Counted from the first letter of the stretch, positions 15,668 through 27,002 are shown. The stretch is 64,000 nt of DNA from DATDIC01 sp963777625 (GCA_963777625.1 CAVZRO010000001.1:372001-436000); one strand, 5' to 3'. The notes: generated by a model from the letters alone, not told the origin. Numbers and translations are program-made.

Positions 15668-16855
15668 TTACCGGTTTGCCCGCGCCCCGGTCCACACCTC
15701 GCGATACAGGGCCACGATCTCCGCCGCGCTCGGCACGCGCGGATTGTTGGCCGGGCTGCCGGACGCCAGCGCCTGTTCGGCCATCAGCGAAAGCTTCCCG
15801 TTCCACGCCGACTCGTCGAGGCCATAGGCGGGCGGCGCTGGCACCGACAATTCCTGGTTCAGCTCCTCCAATCCCGTCACCAGCCGCGCGGTGGCGGCGG
15901 CGTCATTGTCAGCAACCCGCGCGAAGCCGATGCAGCGGGCCGCCTCCGCATAGCGCGCCTCCGCCCCGCTGACCGAAAACCGCGTGACGGCGGGCAGCAG
16001 CATGGCGTTCGACAACCCGTGCGGCACATGGAAATGCGCCCCGATCGGCCGCGACATGCCATGCACCAGGGCGACCGATGCATTGGAAAATGCCAGCCCC
16101 GCCTGCGTCGCGCCCAGCATCATCCCTTCGCGCGCCGCCGCGTTGCGCGGTTCATGATAGGCGGTGCGCAGATGCCGCCCGATCAGCGCCATTGCCGACA
16201 CCGCCATCGCATCGGAAAAGGGTGTCGCCCGCTTGGACACATACGCCTCCAGCGCATGCGTCAGGCTGTCGACGCCGGTATCCGCCGTGGTGCGCGGCGG
16301 CACGGTATAGGTCAGTTCGTAATCGACGATCGCCGCCAGCGGCAGCGCCCCCAGTCCGGCGATCAGCATCTTCTCGTCGCGCGCGGTGTCGGTAATCACG
16401 GTGAAGCGCGTGCACTCGCTGCCGGTGCCGGCCGTGGTGGGAACGGCGATGACCGGCACGGCGCCGCGATCGGCCGACACCGGCACCTTGTAGTCGCGCA
16501 TCTTGCCGCCGCCGGCGGCGAGGATCGCCATCCCCTTGGCGGTATCGATGGAGGAGCCGCCGCCGAAACCGATCAGGCAATCGAACGTGCCGCGCAGGAA
16601 TTCCGCGACGCCGGCCTCGATCACCGTGTCCGTCGGGTCGGACACCGTGTCGCTGAACACGCCCGGCTGCATGCCGGCTTCGGTCAGCGGATCGAGCGCC
16701 CGTTGGATCAACCCTGTCGAGATCATCACCGGATCGGACACGACCAGCGGTCGCGACAACCCGCATTTGCCAAGCAGCTCGGCAAGCTGGCGAACCGCAC
16801 CGCCGCCGATCAGCATCAGGCGGGGCGCGGCGAAACTGGCAGTGACGGTCGTCAT
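15668..16855 (-). CDS. Iron-containing alcohol dehydrogenase
   Basis: A 395-residue group III (Fe-type) dehydrogenase. The NAD-binding GGGSSIDTAKG motif lies near residue 98, TTAGTGSECT near 140, and the metal ligands in VDSLTHALEAYVS and HGMSRPIGAHFHVPHGLSN. It would interconvert an alcohol and aldehyde, or act as a maleylacetate reductase-like enzyme; the substrate is not evident. The ATG at 16855 begins MTTVTASFAAPRL. It ends beside MITE copy B and is separated from the SRPBCC gene by 83 bp on the same strand. Confidence 0.9.
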   Translation of the reverse strand: MTTVTASFAAPRLMLIGGGAVRQLAELLGKCGLSRPLVVSDPVMISTGLIQRALDPLTEAGMQPGVFSDTVSDPTDTVIEAGVAEFLRGTFDCLIGFGGGSSIDTAKGMAILAAGGGKMRDYKVPVSADRGAVPVIAVPTTAGTGSECTRFTVITDTARDEKMLIAGLGALPLAAIVDYELTYTVPPRTTADTGVDSLTHALEAYVSKRATPFSDAMAVSAMALIGRHLRTAYHEPRNAAAREGMMLGATQAGLAFSNASVALVHGMSRPIGAHFHVPHGLSNAMLLPAVTRFSVSGAEARYAEAARCIGFARVADNDAAATARLVTGLEELNQELSVPAPPAYGLDESAWNGKLSLMAEQALASGSPANNPRVPSAAEIVALYREVWTGARANR

Positions 16856-16938
16856 GGTCGAACCTCCCGAAGGCGCCGGCCCAGGATAGGACCGGCCGCC
16901 TCCGGGGTCACGCGACGGGCGACGAAATGCGGGCCAGC

Positions 16939-17436
16939 CTAGGCGCAGAGCGCCCCGCCGCCACGCACCACCACATGTCCGGCCAGTATCTCGGCCAGGT
17001 TGTCGAACGAGGCGTTCCAGCCATTCTGGTGGCGGCCGCGGTACTCCTCGGTGGGGAACCGTTCGTGATGCAGCGTCATTTCGGTGTGCGTTCCGACTGC
17101 AACGAACGTCACCGTGACCAGGGTATCGCCGGACCTGTCGGCGCGATTCTCCCAGGCCCAGGTGAATACCAGGCGGGCGGGCGAGTCCACCTGCCTGAAA
17201 ACGCCGACGACGATATTCTCGTTGCCCGCATCATCGCGCGCCACCATGCGGTAACTGCCGCCGGGCCAGGGCTGCATTTCAGTGCATTCCATACGAACGC
17301 CGCGCGGGCCGAGCCAGTTGGCGATCTGCCGCGGATCGATCCACGCGTTGAACACTGCTTCACGGGGCGCATCGAAGGTGCGGGTGATCGTCAGCGACAG
17401 GTCAGCGTCGGGGGCGAGAGCGGATTGGTTTGCCAT
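16939..17436 (-). CDS. SRPBCC/AHSA1-type domain protein
   Basis: 165 residues with the activator-of-Hsp90-like START fold: LSLTITRTFDAPREAVFNAW, IANWLGPRG, GGSYRMVARDDAGN, and the C-terminal HQNGWNASFDNLAEIL. These bind small hydrophobic ligands. The usual genomic partner is an ArsR regulator, which is exactly what lies upstream: the ATG at 17436 is inside the last 35 bases of that gene in another frame, so the two are translationally coupled. A start 15 codons upstream (17481) is possible but lacks homology. Role unknown; probably a ligand-binding partner of the regulator. Confidence 0.85.
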   Translation of the reverse strand: MANQSALAPDADLSLTITRTFDAPREAVFNAWIDPRQIANWLGPRGVRMECTEMQPWPGGSYRMVARDDAGNENIVVGVFRQVDSPARLVFTWAWENRADRSGDTLVTVTFVAVGTHTEMTLHHERFPTEEYRGRHQNGWNASFDNLAEILAGHVVVRGGGALCA

Positions 17437-17773
17437 CGGAAATCTCCTTGGGCTTGCGGGGTTGCTCCAGGTGTTCAGCAAGTCGGTCGAAGCTTTCGTT
17501 CCAGAACTTCTTGTAGAAGGTCAGCCACTCCTCCGCCTCCGCGAGCGCCGCTGGATTCAGGCGGCAGCGCCGATGCTGGGCGTCGCGCTCCTGCACAACC
17601 AGGTTGGCACGCCGCAGCACTTTCAGATGCCGTGATATGGCGGGCAGCGAGATGGCGAACGGCGCGGCGAGTTCGTTCACCGTTGCCTCGCCTCCGGCGA
17701 GCCGCTCCAGAATGGCGCGGCGCGTCGGGTCTGCCAGTGCGGCGAAGGTGTTATCCAGGTGGGCGGTGAGCAT
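17402..17773 (-). CDS. ArsR/SmtB-family repressor (SRPBCC-linked type)
   Basis: 123 residues with a winged helix: FAALADPTRRAILERLAGGE, then VNELAAPFAISLPAISRHLK for the recognition helix. No metal-binding ELCVCDL or histidine ligand set is present, and it belongs to the class that pairs with AHSA1/SRPBCC proteins rather than the arsenic sensors. The start ATG at 17773 is preceded by a strongly A+T-rich stretch with a palindrome at 17787-17802, which suits autorepression. It overlaps the SRPBCC gene by 35 bp. Confidence 0.88.
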   Translation of the reverse strand: MLTAHLDNTFAALADPTRRAILERLAGGEATVNELAAPFAISLPAISRHLKVLRRANLVVQERDAQHRRCRLNPAALAEAEEWLTFYKKFWNESFDRLAEHLEQPRKPKEISDGKPIRSRPRR

Positions 17774-17786
17774 CGTATTTATCTAT

Positions 17787-17802
17787 TATGTTAATTAGCA
17801 TA
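17787..17802. promoter_or_regulatory. Probable ArsR operator/promoter palindrome
   Basis: TATGTTAATTAGCATA matches its own reverse complement at 14 of 16 positions and lies 14-29 bases upstream of the arsR ATG, within a 45-bp island of A+T in G+C-rich DNA. Position and symmetry suit binding by the downstream ArsR protein. No experimental support. Confidence 0.55.
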
Positions 17803-18005
17803 TACGTTAAATATGGACACCGCCCCTGCCTGTCAAGGGTTCTTTCGTCCCGGTCTGCGCGGTGAAATAGCCCAGGCAGAGACTGAACACGCCATGCCCA
17901 GCGAAGCGGGCGTCAACCCGACCAAGGCGAGGCCATGGCGCGGCCACGGGGCACTTGCAATCGGCCTAGTGCATCCGCTTACGTGACCCACTCAAGGAGA
18001 ACCGA

Positions 18006-18266
18006 ATGGTCACCGTCACCGGCGAAAAGCTCCAGGATGCAGCGGCATTCGTCCGCTCTGAGGCACACCGCGCACCCGTGGCTGTCACCTACGCCGGCCG
18101 ACCGGAGCTCGTCGTGATGTCGGTCGAGGACTATGCTCTGCTGCGGACCAATCGGCGCCTGCCCCTGCTGCGGGAGGACATGCCGCGGTCAAAGCTCGAG
18201 CGGATTGCCGGGAACCGGATGTCGGACGCGCATGGCGGCCTTGATGCGCTGATGGACGATGAATGA
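18006..18266 (+). CDS. Phd/YefM-type antitoxin
   Basis: 86 residues. The pattern MVTVTGEKLQDAAAFVRSEA, AVTYAGRPELVVMSVEDYALL is that of Phd/YefM antitoxins: an N-terminal DNA-binding dimer domain and a flexible C-terminal tail (about residues 50-86) that would wrap the toxin. Its TGA is followed directly by the GTG of the next gene (TGAGTG). It would both neutralise the toxin and repress the operon. Upstream 18 bases contain CAAGGAGA, a good ribosome binding site. Confidence 0.82.
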   Translation: MVTVTGEKLQDAAAFVRSEAHRAPVAVTYAGRPELVVMSVEDYALLRTNRRLPLLREDMPRSKLERIAGNRMSDAHGGLDALMDDE

Positions 18267-18815
18267 GTGCCGCTCCCAACCCCGCAGCTAGGCCTTGTCG
18301 TACGATACGGATTCGTCTGGGCTGGAAAAGATCGCCGACCGCCTGATGACCTCGAAGCAGTAATCGAGCCCTCGCTTGGCGAGCGGAAGGTTTTGCGTGT
18401 TACCTATCTCCCGATTTCGCATACACCTCCCCGCGAGGGAGAACAGGCAATCGTGATTCCACCTCGCGTGGCGCAGCATCTCGGCCTGACGGCACTTAGG
18501 TCGTACATCTACACCTCCTACGCGGGCGAAGACGACTGGCCTTTCGATGTGGAGCGCATTCCGCGCTCGGGCGATCGGTTTGACCACGGGTTGATCCCAC
18601 CGAAGCTGTTTGCTGCTGTCGTGGCGGATTTTGCCGCTTATCTGGCGAGCCCACCCCGCCTTTGTTCACCGGCGGCCGGGATAGGCCCGCTGATCTCATA
18701 CCGGACCGAATTGAGAATGACTCATCCTGCCGGTGTCGCCCGGAGCGACCTGAAGCGAACGAGCGGCGCGGTGGGCGACAAAGTCGTGGATGGCCGGGAA
18801 CAAGCCCGGCCATGA
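18267..18815 (+). CDS. PemK/MazF-like toxin with a repeat-derived C-terminus
   Basis: 182 residues from GTG 18267. Residues 1-135 contain QLGLVVRYGFVWAGKDRRPP, VLRVTYLPISHTPPREGEQ, VIPPRVAQHLGL and SGDRFDHGLIPPKLF. This pattern resembles the PemK/MazF-like endoribonuclease family found beside Phd antitoxins in alphaproteobacteria (from memory). From about residue 144 onward (SYRTELRMTHPAGVARSDLK) the protein is encoded by MITE copy C, which also provides the stop. So about 40 C-terminal residues are repeat-derived and unlikely to be part of the native fold. The ancestral stop is not visible. Confidence 0.68.
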   Translation: MPLPTPQLGLVVRYGFVWAGKDRRPPDDLEAVIEPSLGERKVLRVTYLPISHTPPREGEQAIVIPPRVAQHLGLTALRSYIYTSYAGEDDWPFDVERIPRSGDRFDHGLIPPKLFAAVVADFAAYLASPPRLCSPAAGIGPLISYRTELRMTHPAGVARSDLKRTSGAVGDKVVDGREQARP

Positions 18816-18888
18816 CGGAAAGGGGCCCGGCCATGACGGGGTGGCGGCCATGACGGAAAGGGTCAGCATCAACGCGGGTTGGTATCAT
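18696..18888 (+). repeat. MITE-like dispersed element, copy C
   Basis: About 193 bp, from CTCATACCGGACCGAATTGA to GGGTTGGTATCAT. Core sequence and central GACAAAGTCGTGGATGGCCG are intact; three tandem GGCCATGACGG-type units are present. It sits between convergent genes: the PemK-like toxin (plus strand) reads into it and stops at 18815, and the yraN stop codon (18885-18887, minus strand) is in its right end. Confidence 0.85.
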
Positions 18889-19274
18889 TCCATCCGGAAC
18901 GCATCGCTGATCCGCCGTACCGCGCCGGCGGCGTCCACCACCAGTAGGTCGAACCGCACCCCGTTCGCCCCCCAATTGGGATGCTCCGCCAGCACGATCT
19001 CCGCCGCCGCCACCAGCCGCCGGCGCTGACGCTCGGTCAACGCCACGGCCGCACCCGACAGAGTAGGCCGCGCTTTCACCTCGATGATCGCCAGCAGCCC
19101 GTCACGCTCGGCAATCAGGTCCAGTTCACCCGCCGCCGTGCGCATCCGCCGGCCGCGAACCACCCAGCCCTCGCGCTCCAGCGCGGCACACGCGGATGCC
19201 TCCGCGCTGACCCCAAGCGCCTGTGCCCGGCGCCCCCGATCCGCGCGCGGCCCGCAGTCACCCCCGCGGGTCAC
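18885..19274 (-). CDS. yraN: YraN family (UPF0102) nuclease-like protein
   Basis: 129 residues. The PD-(D/E)xK-like core is GELDLIAERDGLLAIIEVKAR, preceded by EASACAALEREGWVV and followed by RQRRRLVAAAEIVLAEHP, all characteristic of YraN. The family resembles Holliday-junction resolvases but its role is not established. The GTG start at 19274 overlaps the pdxA stop (GTGA), so it is translated with pdxA. Its last codons run into the end of MITE copy C, which provides the TGA. Confidence 0.87.
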   Translation of the reverse strand: MTRGGDCGPRADRGRRAQALGVSAEASACAALEREGWVVRGRRMRTAAGELDLIAERDGLLAIIEVKARPTLSGAAVALTERQRRRLVAAAEIVLAEHPNWGANGVRFDLLVVDAAGAVRRISDAFRME

Positions 19275-20260
19275 CCCCGCCGGGCGGCCAGTTGCGCGGC
19301 CAGGCGCAGCGCCGCGATCAGGCTGGACGGATCAGCCACCCCGCGGCCGGCAATATCGAACGCCGTGCCGTGGTCGGGCGACGTGCGCACGATCGGCAAC
19401 CCGAGCGTCACGTTCACGCCGTTGCTCATGTCCAGCGTCTTCAGCGGTATCAGCCCCTGGTCGTGGTACATGCAGATCGCCACGTCGTAGCGCATGCGCG
19501 CCGCCGCGGTGAACATGGTATCCGGCGGCCATGGGCCGGAGACCTGTTCGCCCTCGGCGCGCAGCGCGTCGATTGCAGGCGCAACTATGGTGGTTTCCTC
19601 GTCGCCGAGCGCCCCGCCCTCGCCGGCATGCGGATTGAGCCCCGCCATGGCAAGGCGCGGCTGCGCAATGCCGAAATCGCGCCGCAGCGCGGCCGCCGTG
19701 GTGCGGGCGGTAGCGACGATCAGCTCGCTGCTGAGCATCGCGATCGAATCACGCAGGCTGGCATGCACCGTCACCGGCACCACGCGCAAAGCGGGACTGG
19801 CCAGCATCATCACCTGGCGTCCCATGGTGCCGGTCAGCGCGGCCAGAAACTCGGTGTGACCGGGATACGCAAATCCCGCCTGATACAGGGCGGCCTTGTT
19901 GATCGGGTTGGTCACCACGCCGGCGACGGCTCCGGCAATCGCCAATCGGGTCGCCCGCTCGATCGAGCCGATCACCGCCGACGCATTCGCCACATCGGGC
20001 TTGCCGGCGCGGGCCGGCGCTGCCAGCGGCACCGCCAGCACCGGCAGCGCCACCTGGAACACGTCCGGCGCATCCTCGCACTGCCGCACCGCGCGCACCG
20101 GCACATCCAGCCGCATAGCAGCCGCCAGTGACGACAACCGCTCGGGATCGTCCAGCGCGACGAAACCCGGGCCGGCCTCGCGCAGCGCCAGCCAGGCGCG
20201 CAAGGTCAGCTCCCCGCCGATGCCGGCAGGATCGCCCATGGTCAAGGCCAGCGGCTTCAT
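19271..20260 (-). CDS. pdxA: 4-hydroxythreonine-4-phosphate dehydrogenase
   Basis: 329 residues, normal length. PdxA oxidises 4-phosphohydroxy-L-threonine for the pyridoxal phosphate ring made with PdxJ. Signature blocks are MGDPAGIGGELTLRAW at the start, VTNPINKAAL, YPGHTEFLA with a metal His, VTVHASLRD and MYHDQGLIPLKTL. The ATG at 20260 follows the lpd stop after 3 bp, so pdxA belongs to the sucA-lpd transcript. pdxJ is not in the window. Confidence 0.94.
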   Translation of the reverse strand: MKPLALTMGDPAGIGGELTLRAWLALREAGPGFVALDDPERLSSLAAAMRLDVPVRAVRQCEDAPDVFQVALPVLAVPLAAPARAGKPDVANASAVIGSIERATRLAIAGAVAGVVTNPINKAALYQAGFAYPGHTEFLAALTGTMGRQVMMLASPALRVVPVTVHASLRDSIAMLSSELIVATARTTAAALRRDFGIAQPRLAMAGLNPHAGEGGALGDEETTIVAPAIDALRAEGEQVSGPWPPDTMFTAAARMRYDVAICMYHDQGLIPLKTLDMSNGVNVTLGLPIVRTSPDHGTAFDIAGRGVADPSSLIAALRLAAQLAARRG

Positions 20261-20263
20261 GGC

Positions 20264-21658
20264 TCAGATATGCAATGCCCGGCCGTCCGCCGCCAGCGCC
20301 GCCTCCTTCACCGCCTCGCTCAACGTTGGATGCGCGTGGCAGATGCGGCCGACATCCTCCGCCGATGCACCGAACTCCATCGCCGTGGCCAGCTCGGCGA
20401 TCAACGTGCCGGCGTCCGGACCGAGGATATGCGCACCGAGAATCCGATCACTCGCCTTGTCGGCGAGAACCTTCACGAACCCGTCGGTGTCTCCCATTGC
20501 CCGCGCGCGCCCGTTGGCGGTGAACGGAAATTTTCCGACCTTGTATTCCACGCCGGCGGCTTTCAGCTCTTCCTCAGTCTGGCCCACGGCTGCCACTTCC
20601 GGCCACGTGTAAACCACGCCCGGAATCACCCCGTAATTCACCTGCCCCGCCTGCCCGGCCAGCCGCTCGGCCAGCGCCACGCCCTCGTCCTCGGCCTTGT
20701 GCGCCAGCATCGGCCCGGCAATCACGTCGCCGATGGCATAGATGCCTGGCACATTGGTCGCATAGTGCGCGTCCGTCTTCACCCGCCCGCGCTCGTCGCG
20801 CGCGACACCCACCGCATCCAGCCCCACACCGTCGGTGAAGGCGCGCCGCCCGATCGACACCAACACCACGTCGGCGACGATCTGCTCCACCTTGCCGCCG
20901 CGTGACGGTTCCAGCGTCAGCGTCACGCCGTCATTGCCCTTGCGGACGGAGGTAACCTTCGTGTTGAGCCGGAACTTCAGCCCCTGCTTGACAAGAATCC
21001 GCTCGAACGATTTGGCCACCTCAGCGTCCATCGTCGGCACGATGCGTTCCAGGAACTCGATCACGGTGACCTCGGCGCCCAGCCGCCGCCACACGCTGCC
21101 CAGCTCCAGCCCGATATAGCCGCCGCCGATCACCGCCAGCCGCCGCGGCACCGCGTCCAGCTCCAGGCCCCCGGTGGAGGTGATGATCTGCCGCTCATCG
21201 ACCTCGATGCCCGGCAGCGCCATGCTTTCGCTGCCGGTCGCGACGACGATATGTTTCACATTATACGAATTGCCGTTGACCTGCACCACCCCCGGCGCCG
21301 TGATGTGCGCCTCGCCCTTCAGCCAGGTCACCTTATTCTTGCGGAACAGGAACTCCACGCCTTTCACGTTGGCGGTCACCACCTCCTGCTTGCGGGCCAT
21401 CATGCGCGCAAGATCGAAGCTCACCCCCTCCGCATGGATGCCGTGCGCGGCGAAGTCATGCGTCACGGCGGCATAGTTCTCCGACGATTGCAGCAGCGCC
21501 TTGGACGGAATGCAACCGATGTTCAGGCAGGTGCCGCCCAGCGTGTCGCGCTTTTCCGCGCACGCGACCTTCAGCCCGAGCTGCGCCGCCCGCAGCGCAC
21601 AAACATATCCGCCGGGGCCGGAGCCGATGATCAGTACGTCGAAAGCTTCCGCGTCCAT
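20264..21658 (-). CDS. lpd: Dihydrolipoyl dehydrogenase (E3)
   Basis: 464 residues, full length. The redox disulfide is Cys44/Cys49 in GGTCLNIGCIPSK; FAD-binding GSGPGGYVCALRAAQ is at the start, the NAD-binding GGGYIGLELGSVWRRLG in the middle, and the C-terminal HAHPTLSEA carries the active-site His/Glu partner. Its place after sucA-sucB indicates the 2-oxoglutarate dehydrogenase E3, reoxidising the lipoyl group. The ATG directly follows the stop of the VOC gene (TGAATG) with no gap. Confidence 0.95.
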   Translation of the reverse strand: MDAEAFDVLIIGSGPGGYVCALRAAQLGLKVACAEKRDTLGGTCLNIGCIPSKALLQSSENYAAVTHDFAAHGIHAEGVSFDLARMMARKQEVVTANVKGVEFLFRKNKVTWLKGEAHITAPGVVQVNGNSYNVKHIVVATGSESMALPGIEVDERQIITSTGGLELDAVPRRLAVIGGGYIGLELGSVWRRLGAEVTVIEFLERIVPTMDAEVAKSFERILVKQGLKFRLNTKVTSVRKGNDGVTLTLEPSRGGKVEQIVADVVLVSIGRRAFTDGVGLDAVGVARDERGRVKTDAHYATNVPGIYAIGDVIAGPMLAHKAEDEGVALAERLAGQAGQVNYGVIPGVVYTWPEVAAVGQTEEELKAAGVEYKVGKFPFTANGRARAMGDTDGFVKVLADKASDRILGAHILGPDAGTLIAELATAMEFGASAEDVGRICHAHPTLSEAVKEAALAADGRALHI

Positions 21659-22036
21659 TCATTCCACCGCCGTGTGACAGACCGCCTCGATATTATGCCC
21701 GTCCGGGTCGAGCACGAACGCACCGTAATAATCTGCGTGATACTGTGGCCGCAGCCCCGGTGCGCCGTTGTCGCGCGCGCCAGTCGCCAGCGCTGCCGCA
21801 TGGAATGCACGCACCTGGGCTCGATCGCGCGCCACGAACGCCACATGCACCACCCCCTCCGGCGGCTGCCCATGGACGCCGATCCAAAACCCGCCGCGGC
21901 CTCCTTCCTGGTTGAAGCCGACCGCTCCCGCCACCTCCTTGATGATCCGGATGCCTAGCGGAGCCAGTGCGGCCGCATAGAACGCCTTGCTCTTATCCAG
22001 GTCGCGCACGACAAGCCCGATATGATCGATGATCAT
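21659..22036 (-). CDS. VOC (glyoxalase/dioxygenase) family protein in the suc operon
   Basis: 125 residues with two betaalphabetabetabeta modules: IIDHIGLVVRDLDKSKAFYA at the start and VVHVAFVARDRAQVRAFHAA in the middle, ending in DYYGAFVLDPDGHNIEAVCH. The metal ligands (His in DHIGL, His in VVHVAF, Glu in NIEAVCH) appear present, so a metal enzyme such as a glyoxalase or dioxygenase is plausible. Its place between sucB and lpd (12 bp and 0 bp spacing) is unusual and suggests co-expression with 2-oxoglutarate dehydrogenase. Start ATG 22036 is preceded by GGGGAA; a GTG one codon earlier is possible. Confidence 0.84.
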   Translation of the reverse strand: MIIDHIGLVVRDLDKSKAFYAAALAPLGIRIIKEVAGAVGFNQEGGRGGFWIGVHGQPPEGVVHVAFVARDRAQVRAFHAAALATGARDNGAPGLRPQYHADYYGAFVLDPDGHNIEAVCHTAVE

Positions 22037-22048
22037 CACGATTCCCCT

Positions 22049-23395
22049 TTACAGCTCCAGCAACATCCGGCGCGGATCCTCGACCGCCTCCTTCACGCGG
22101 ACCAGGAACGACACCGCCTCCCGCCCGTCGACGACGCGATGATCGTACGACACCGCCAGATACATCATCGGCCGCACCTCCACCTTTCCGGCGATGGCCA
22201 CCGGCCGATCCTGGATCTTGTGCATACCCAGTATCCCCGACTGCGGCGGGTTCAGAATCGGCGTTGACATGAGCGAGCCGTATACCCCGCCATTGGTGAT
22301 GCTGAACGTGCCGCCGGTCAGCTCGTCCAGCTTCAACGCACCATCGCGTGCACGACGGCCGAAATCCGTCACCGCGCGTTCGATCTCGGCCAGGCCCATG
22401 CGGTCAACGTCGCGGATCACCGGCACTACCAGCCCGGCCGACCCGCCGACCGCGATGCCCATATGGACGAAATTCTTGTAAACGATATCATCGCCGTCGA
22501 TCTCGGCGTTCACCGCCGGAAACTCCTTCAGGCCCGCCACGCAGGCGCGCACGAAGAAGCCCATGAAACCCAGGCGCACGCCGTGCTTCTTTTCGAACGC
22601 ATCGCGGTATTCGCTGCGCAGCGTCATCACGGCGGACATGTCCACCTCGTTGAAGGTGGTCAGCATCGCGGCGGTGTTTTGCGCCTCCTTCAGGCGGGCG
22701 GCGATGGTGCGACGCAGCCGGGTCATCCGCACGCGCTGCTCGCGCTGGTCCGGCTCACGGGGCGCCTTCGCAACCGGCACGACCGGGGCGGGCGCCGGGC
22801 GGTCCAGGAATGCCAGCACATCCCCCTTGGTGATGCGCCCATCCTTGCCGCTCCCGGCACCCACATCGACCGGCGCCAGATGCTGCTCTTCCATGATCTT
22901 GGCCGCCGACGGCATCGGCGGATGGGCCGCCACGTCCGCCGGCGGCGTCGCCGGACGGGCAACCGGCCCGGTGGGACGCGGCGGCGGATTGACGCCAGGC
23001 GCCGGATTGGCGGCGGCCCGCACCTCGGGCGCCGGCCGGGTTGGGGGGGCGACTGGTGCTGCCGGTGCAGGCGTCGGTGCAGGCTTCGTTGCAGGATTCG
23101 GTGCAGCCGGGGGCGGCGCGGGGCTGGCCGCTGGTTTGGCCGAGGCCGTTGCCGCCGCACCCGCCTCCAGCACCCCGAGCAGCGCACCGACTTCAACCTC
23201 GGCCCCCTGCTCGGCGCTGATGCGGCTCAGCACCCCGGCTTCCGGTGCGTTGACCTCCACCGTCACCTTATCGGTTTCAAGTTCAACCAACGGCTCGTCG
23301 ACGGCGACCTGTTCGCCTGCCTGCTTCAACCATCGCGCCACGGTGGCGGAGGTCACGCTTTCGCCCAGGGCCGGTACCTTGATCTCGGTCGCCAT
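22049..23395 (-). CDS. sucB: 2-oxoglutarate dehydrogenase E2 (dihydrolipoamide succinyltransferase)
   Basis: 448 residues. An N-terminal lipoyl domain (residues 1-78) has the lipoylated Lys in ELETDKVTVEV. A Pro/Ala linker of about 80 residues, unusually long, follows; then the peripheral-subunit-binding domain (PSAAKIMEEQHLAPVDVGAG) and the catalytic domain ending in SYDHRVVDGREAVSFL with the catalytic His. It transfers succinyl to CoA. The ATG 23395 has GGGGAG upstream; an ATG 7 codons earlier is less likely. It follows sucA after 30 bp. Confidence 0.94.
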   Translation of the reverse strand: MATEIKVPALGESVTSATVARWLKQAGEQVAVDEPLVELETDKVTVEVNAPEAGVLSRISAEQGAEVEVGALLGVLEAGAAATASAKPAASPAPPPAAPNPATKPAPTPAPAAPVAPPTRPAPEVRAAANPAPGVNPPPRPTGPVARPATPPADVAAHPPMPSAAKIMEEQHLAPVDVGAGSGKDGRITKGDVLAFLDRPAPAPVVPVAKAPREPDQREQRVRMTRLRRTIAARLKEAQNTAAMLTTFNEVDMSAVMTLRSEYRDAFEKKHGVRLGFMGFFVRACVAGLKEFPAVNAEIDGDDIVYKNFVHMGIAVGGSAGLVVPVIRDVDRMGLAEIERAVTDFGRRARDGALKLDELTGGTFSITNGGVYGSLMSTPILNPPQSGILGMHKIQDRPVAIAGKVEVRPMMYLAVSYDHRVVDGREAVSFLVRVKEAVEDPRRMLLEL

Positions 23396-23425
23396 CGCAC
23401 GCTCCCCGCTTTGCAATCGGCCCAG

Positions 23426-26275
<2,850 letters not shown>

Positions 26276-26409
26276 GTGTGCTTGTTCTCCTGCTCTCCTG
26301 GGCCCGCTCGCATATAGATGCCCGCCTGAGAGAAGGAGTCCCGCAGCGGAACGAGCCGGGTTGCTCGCACCGCAGTCCTCGGAATGTCACGCTGGAATGT
26401 CACAACGAC

Positions 26410-26437
26410 GGCGCCAGGAACCGTGGCTCCTGGCGCC
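26410..26437 (-). terminator. Hairpin terminator after DUF2852
   Basis: GGCGCCAGGA and TCCTGGCGCC form a perfect 10-bp stem with an 8-base loop. It lies 84 bp past the DUF2852 stop codon in its reading direction and before the sucA start. No strong T-run follows, so it may be a stem-only terminator. Confidence 0.5.
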
Positions 26438-26520
26438 TTCGTCAGCTCATTGAGCGACAATCGAAGTCCGGCGGGGCAAGCGCGATTGAAATGCCGTCCC
26501 GCCGCCGTCGTTTCAAGCAG

Positions 26521-26991
26521 TCATGCGCCCGGCGCAGGTTCCGGTTGCTCCGGCGGACGGCGCCGCTCGGACATGAATGCGTCGAACTCGGACTTGTCCC
26601 TGGCGAAGCGCAGCCGATCCAGGAAGGCTGCGAAATCCTGCTGCTCCTGCTCCAGGCGGCGCAGCGTGTCAGCGCGATAGTCGTCGAAGGCGCGGTTGCC
26701 GCTGCGCTGCTGCGCGGGCGGCTGGGTGTCGCCCTGGCAGCCCCAGCGACGGCCATGCCAATCGGCGTGACGGCGCCCGAATCCGCATCCCATGCGTCCG
26801 CTCCCTATGAAAAAGATCAACCCTGCAAGGCCGATCGGCCACCAATGGATAAACCCGAGGACTATAAGCACGATCCAGACGGGCTTGCTGTCGAGCTGAC
26901 GAATCCAGGACGGTAGTCCGCCCCAACCACCCTGCGCGCCGCCCGGCCAGGGCGAGCTATCGTAGGTGCCGTGACTTGTTGTGCCTGACAT
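26521..26991 (-). CDS. DUF2852 membrane protein
   Basis: 156 residues. A single strong membrane segment VWIVLIVLGFIHWWPIGLAG (about residues 37-57) is followed by a charged, helical C-terminus with FDDYRADTLRRLEQEQQDFA and then KSEFDAFMSERR, matching DUF2852 of alphaproteobacteria. Function unknown. The ATG at 26991 gives this domain layout; an ATG 10 codons upstream (27021) is inside a palindromic sequence and is less likely. It is downstream of a TetR gene, with an operator-like inverted repeat between them. Confidence 0.82.
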   Translation of the reverse strand: MSGTTSHGTYDSSPWPGGAQGGWGGLPSWIRQLDSKPVWIVLIVLGFIHWWPIGLAGLIFFIGSGRMGCGFGRRHADWHGRRWGCQGDTQPPAQQRSGNRAFDDYRADTLRRLEQEQQDFAAFLDRLRFARDKSEFDAFMSERRRPPEQPEPAPGA

Positions 26992-27002
26992 GAGGCTACC
27001 CC

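Noticed and set aside
15447..15800. Peptides such as VMAGPFPSWPA from the MITE copies
   Set aside because: Same reading recurs in each copy but frame and stops vary with unit number and truncation; best explained as repeat DNA, not a protein.
18006..18815. Restriction-modification or phage origin for the toxin region
   Set aside because: Only a two-gene toxin-antitoxin pair is seen; no phage or methylase genes.
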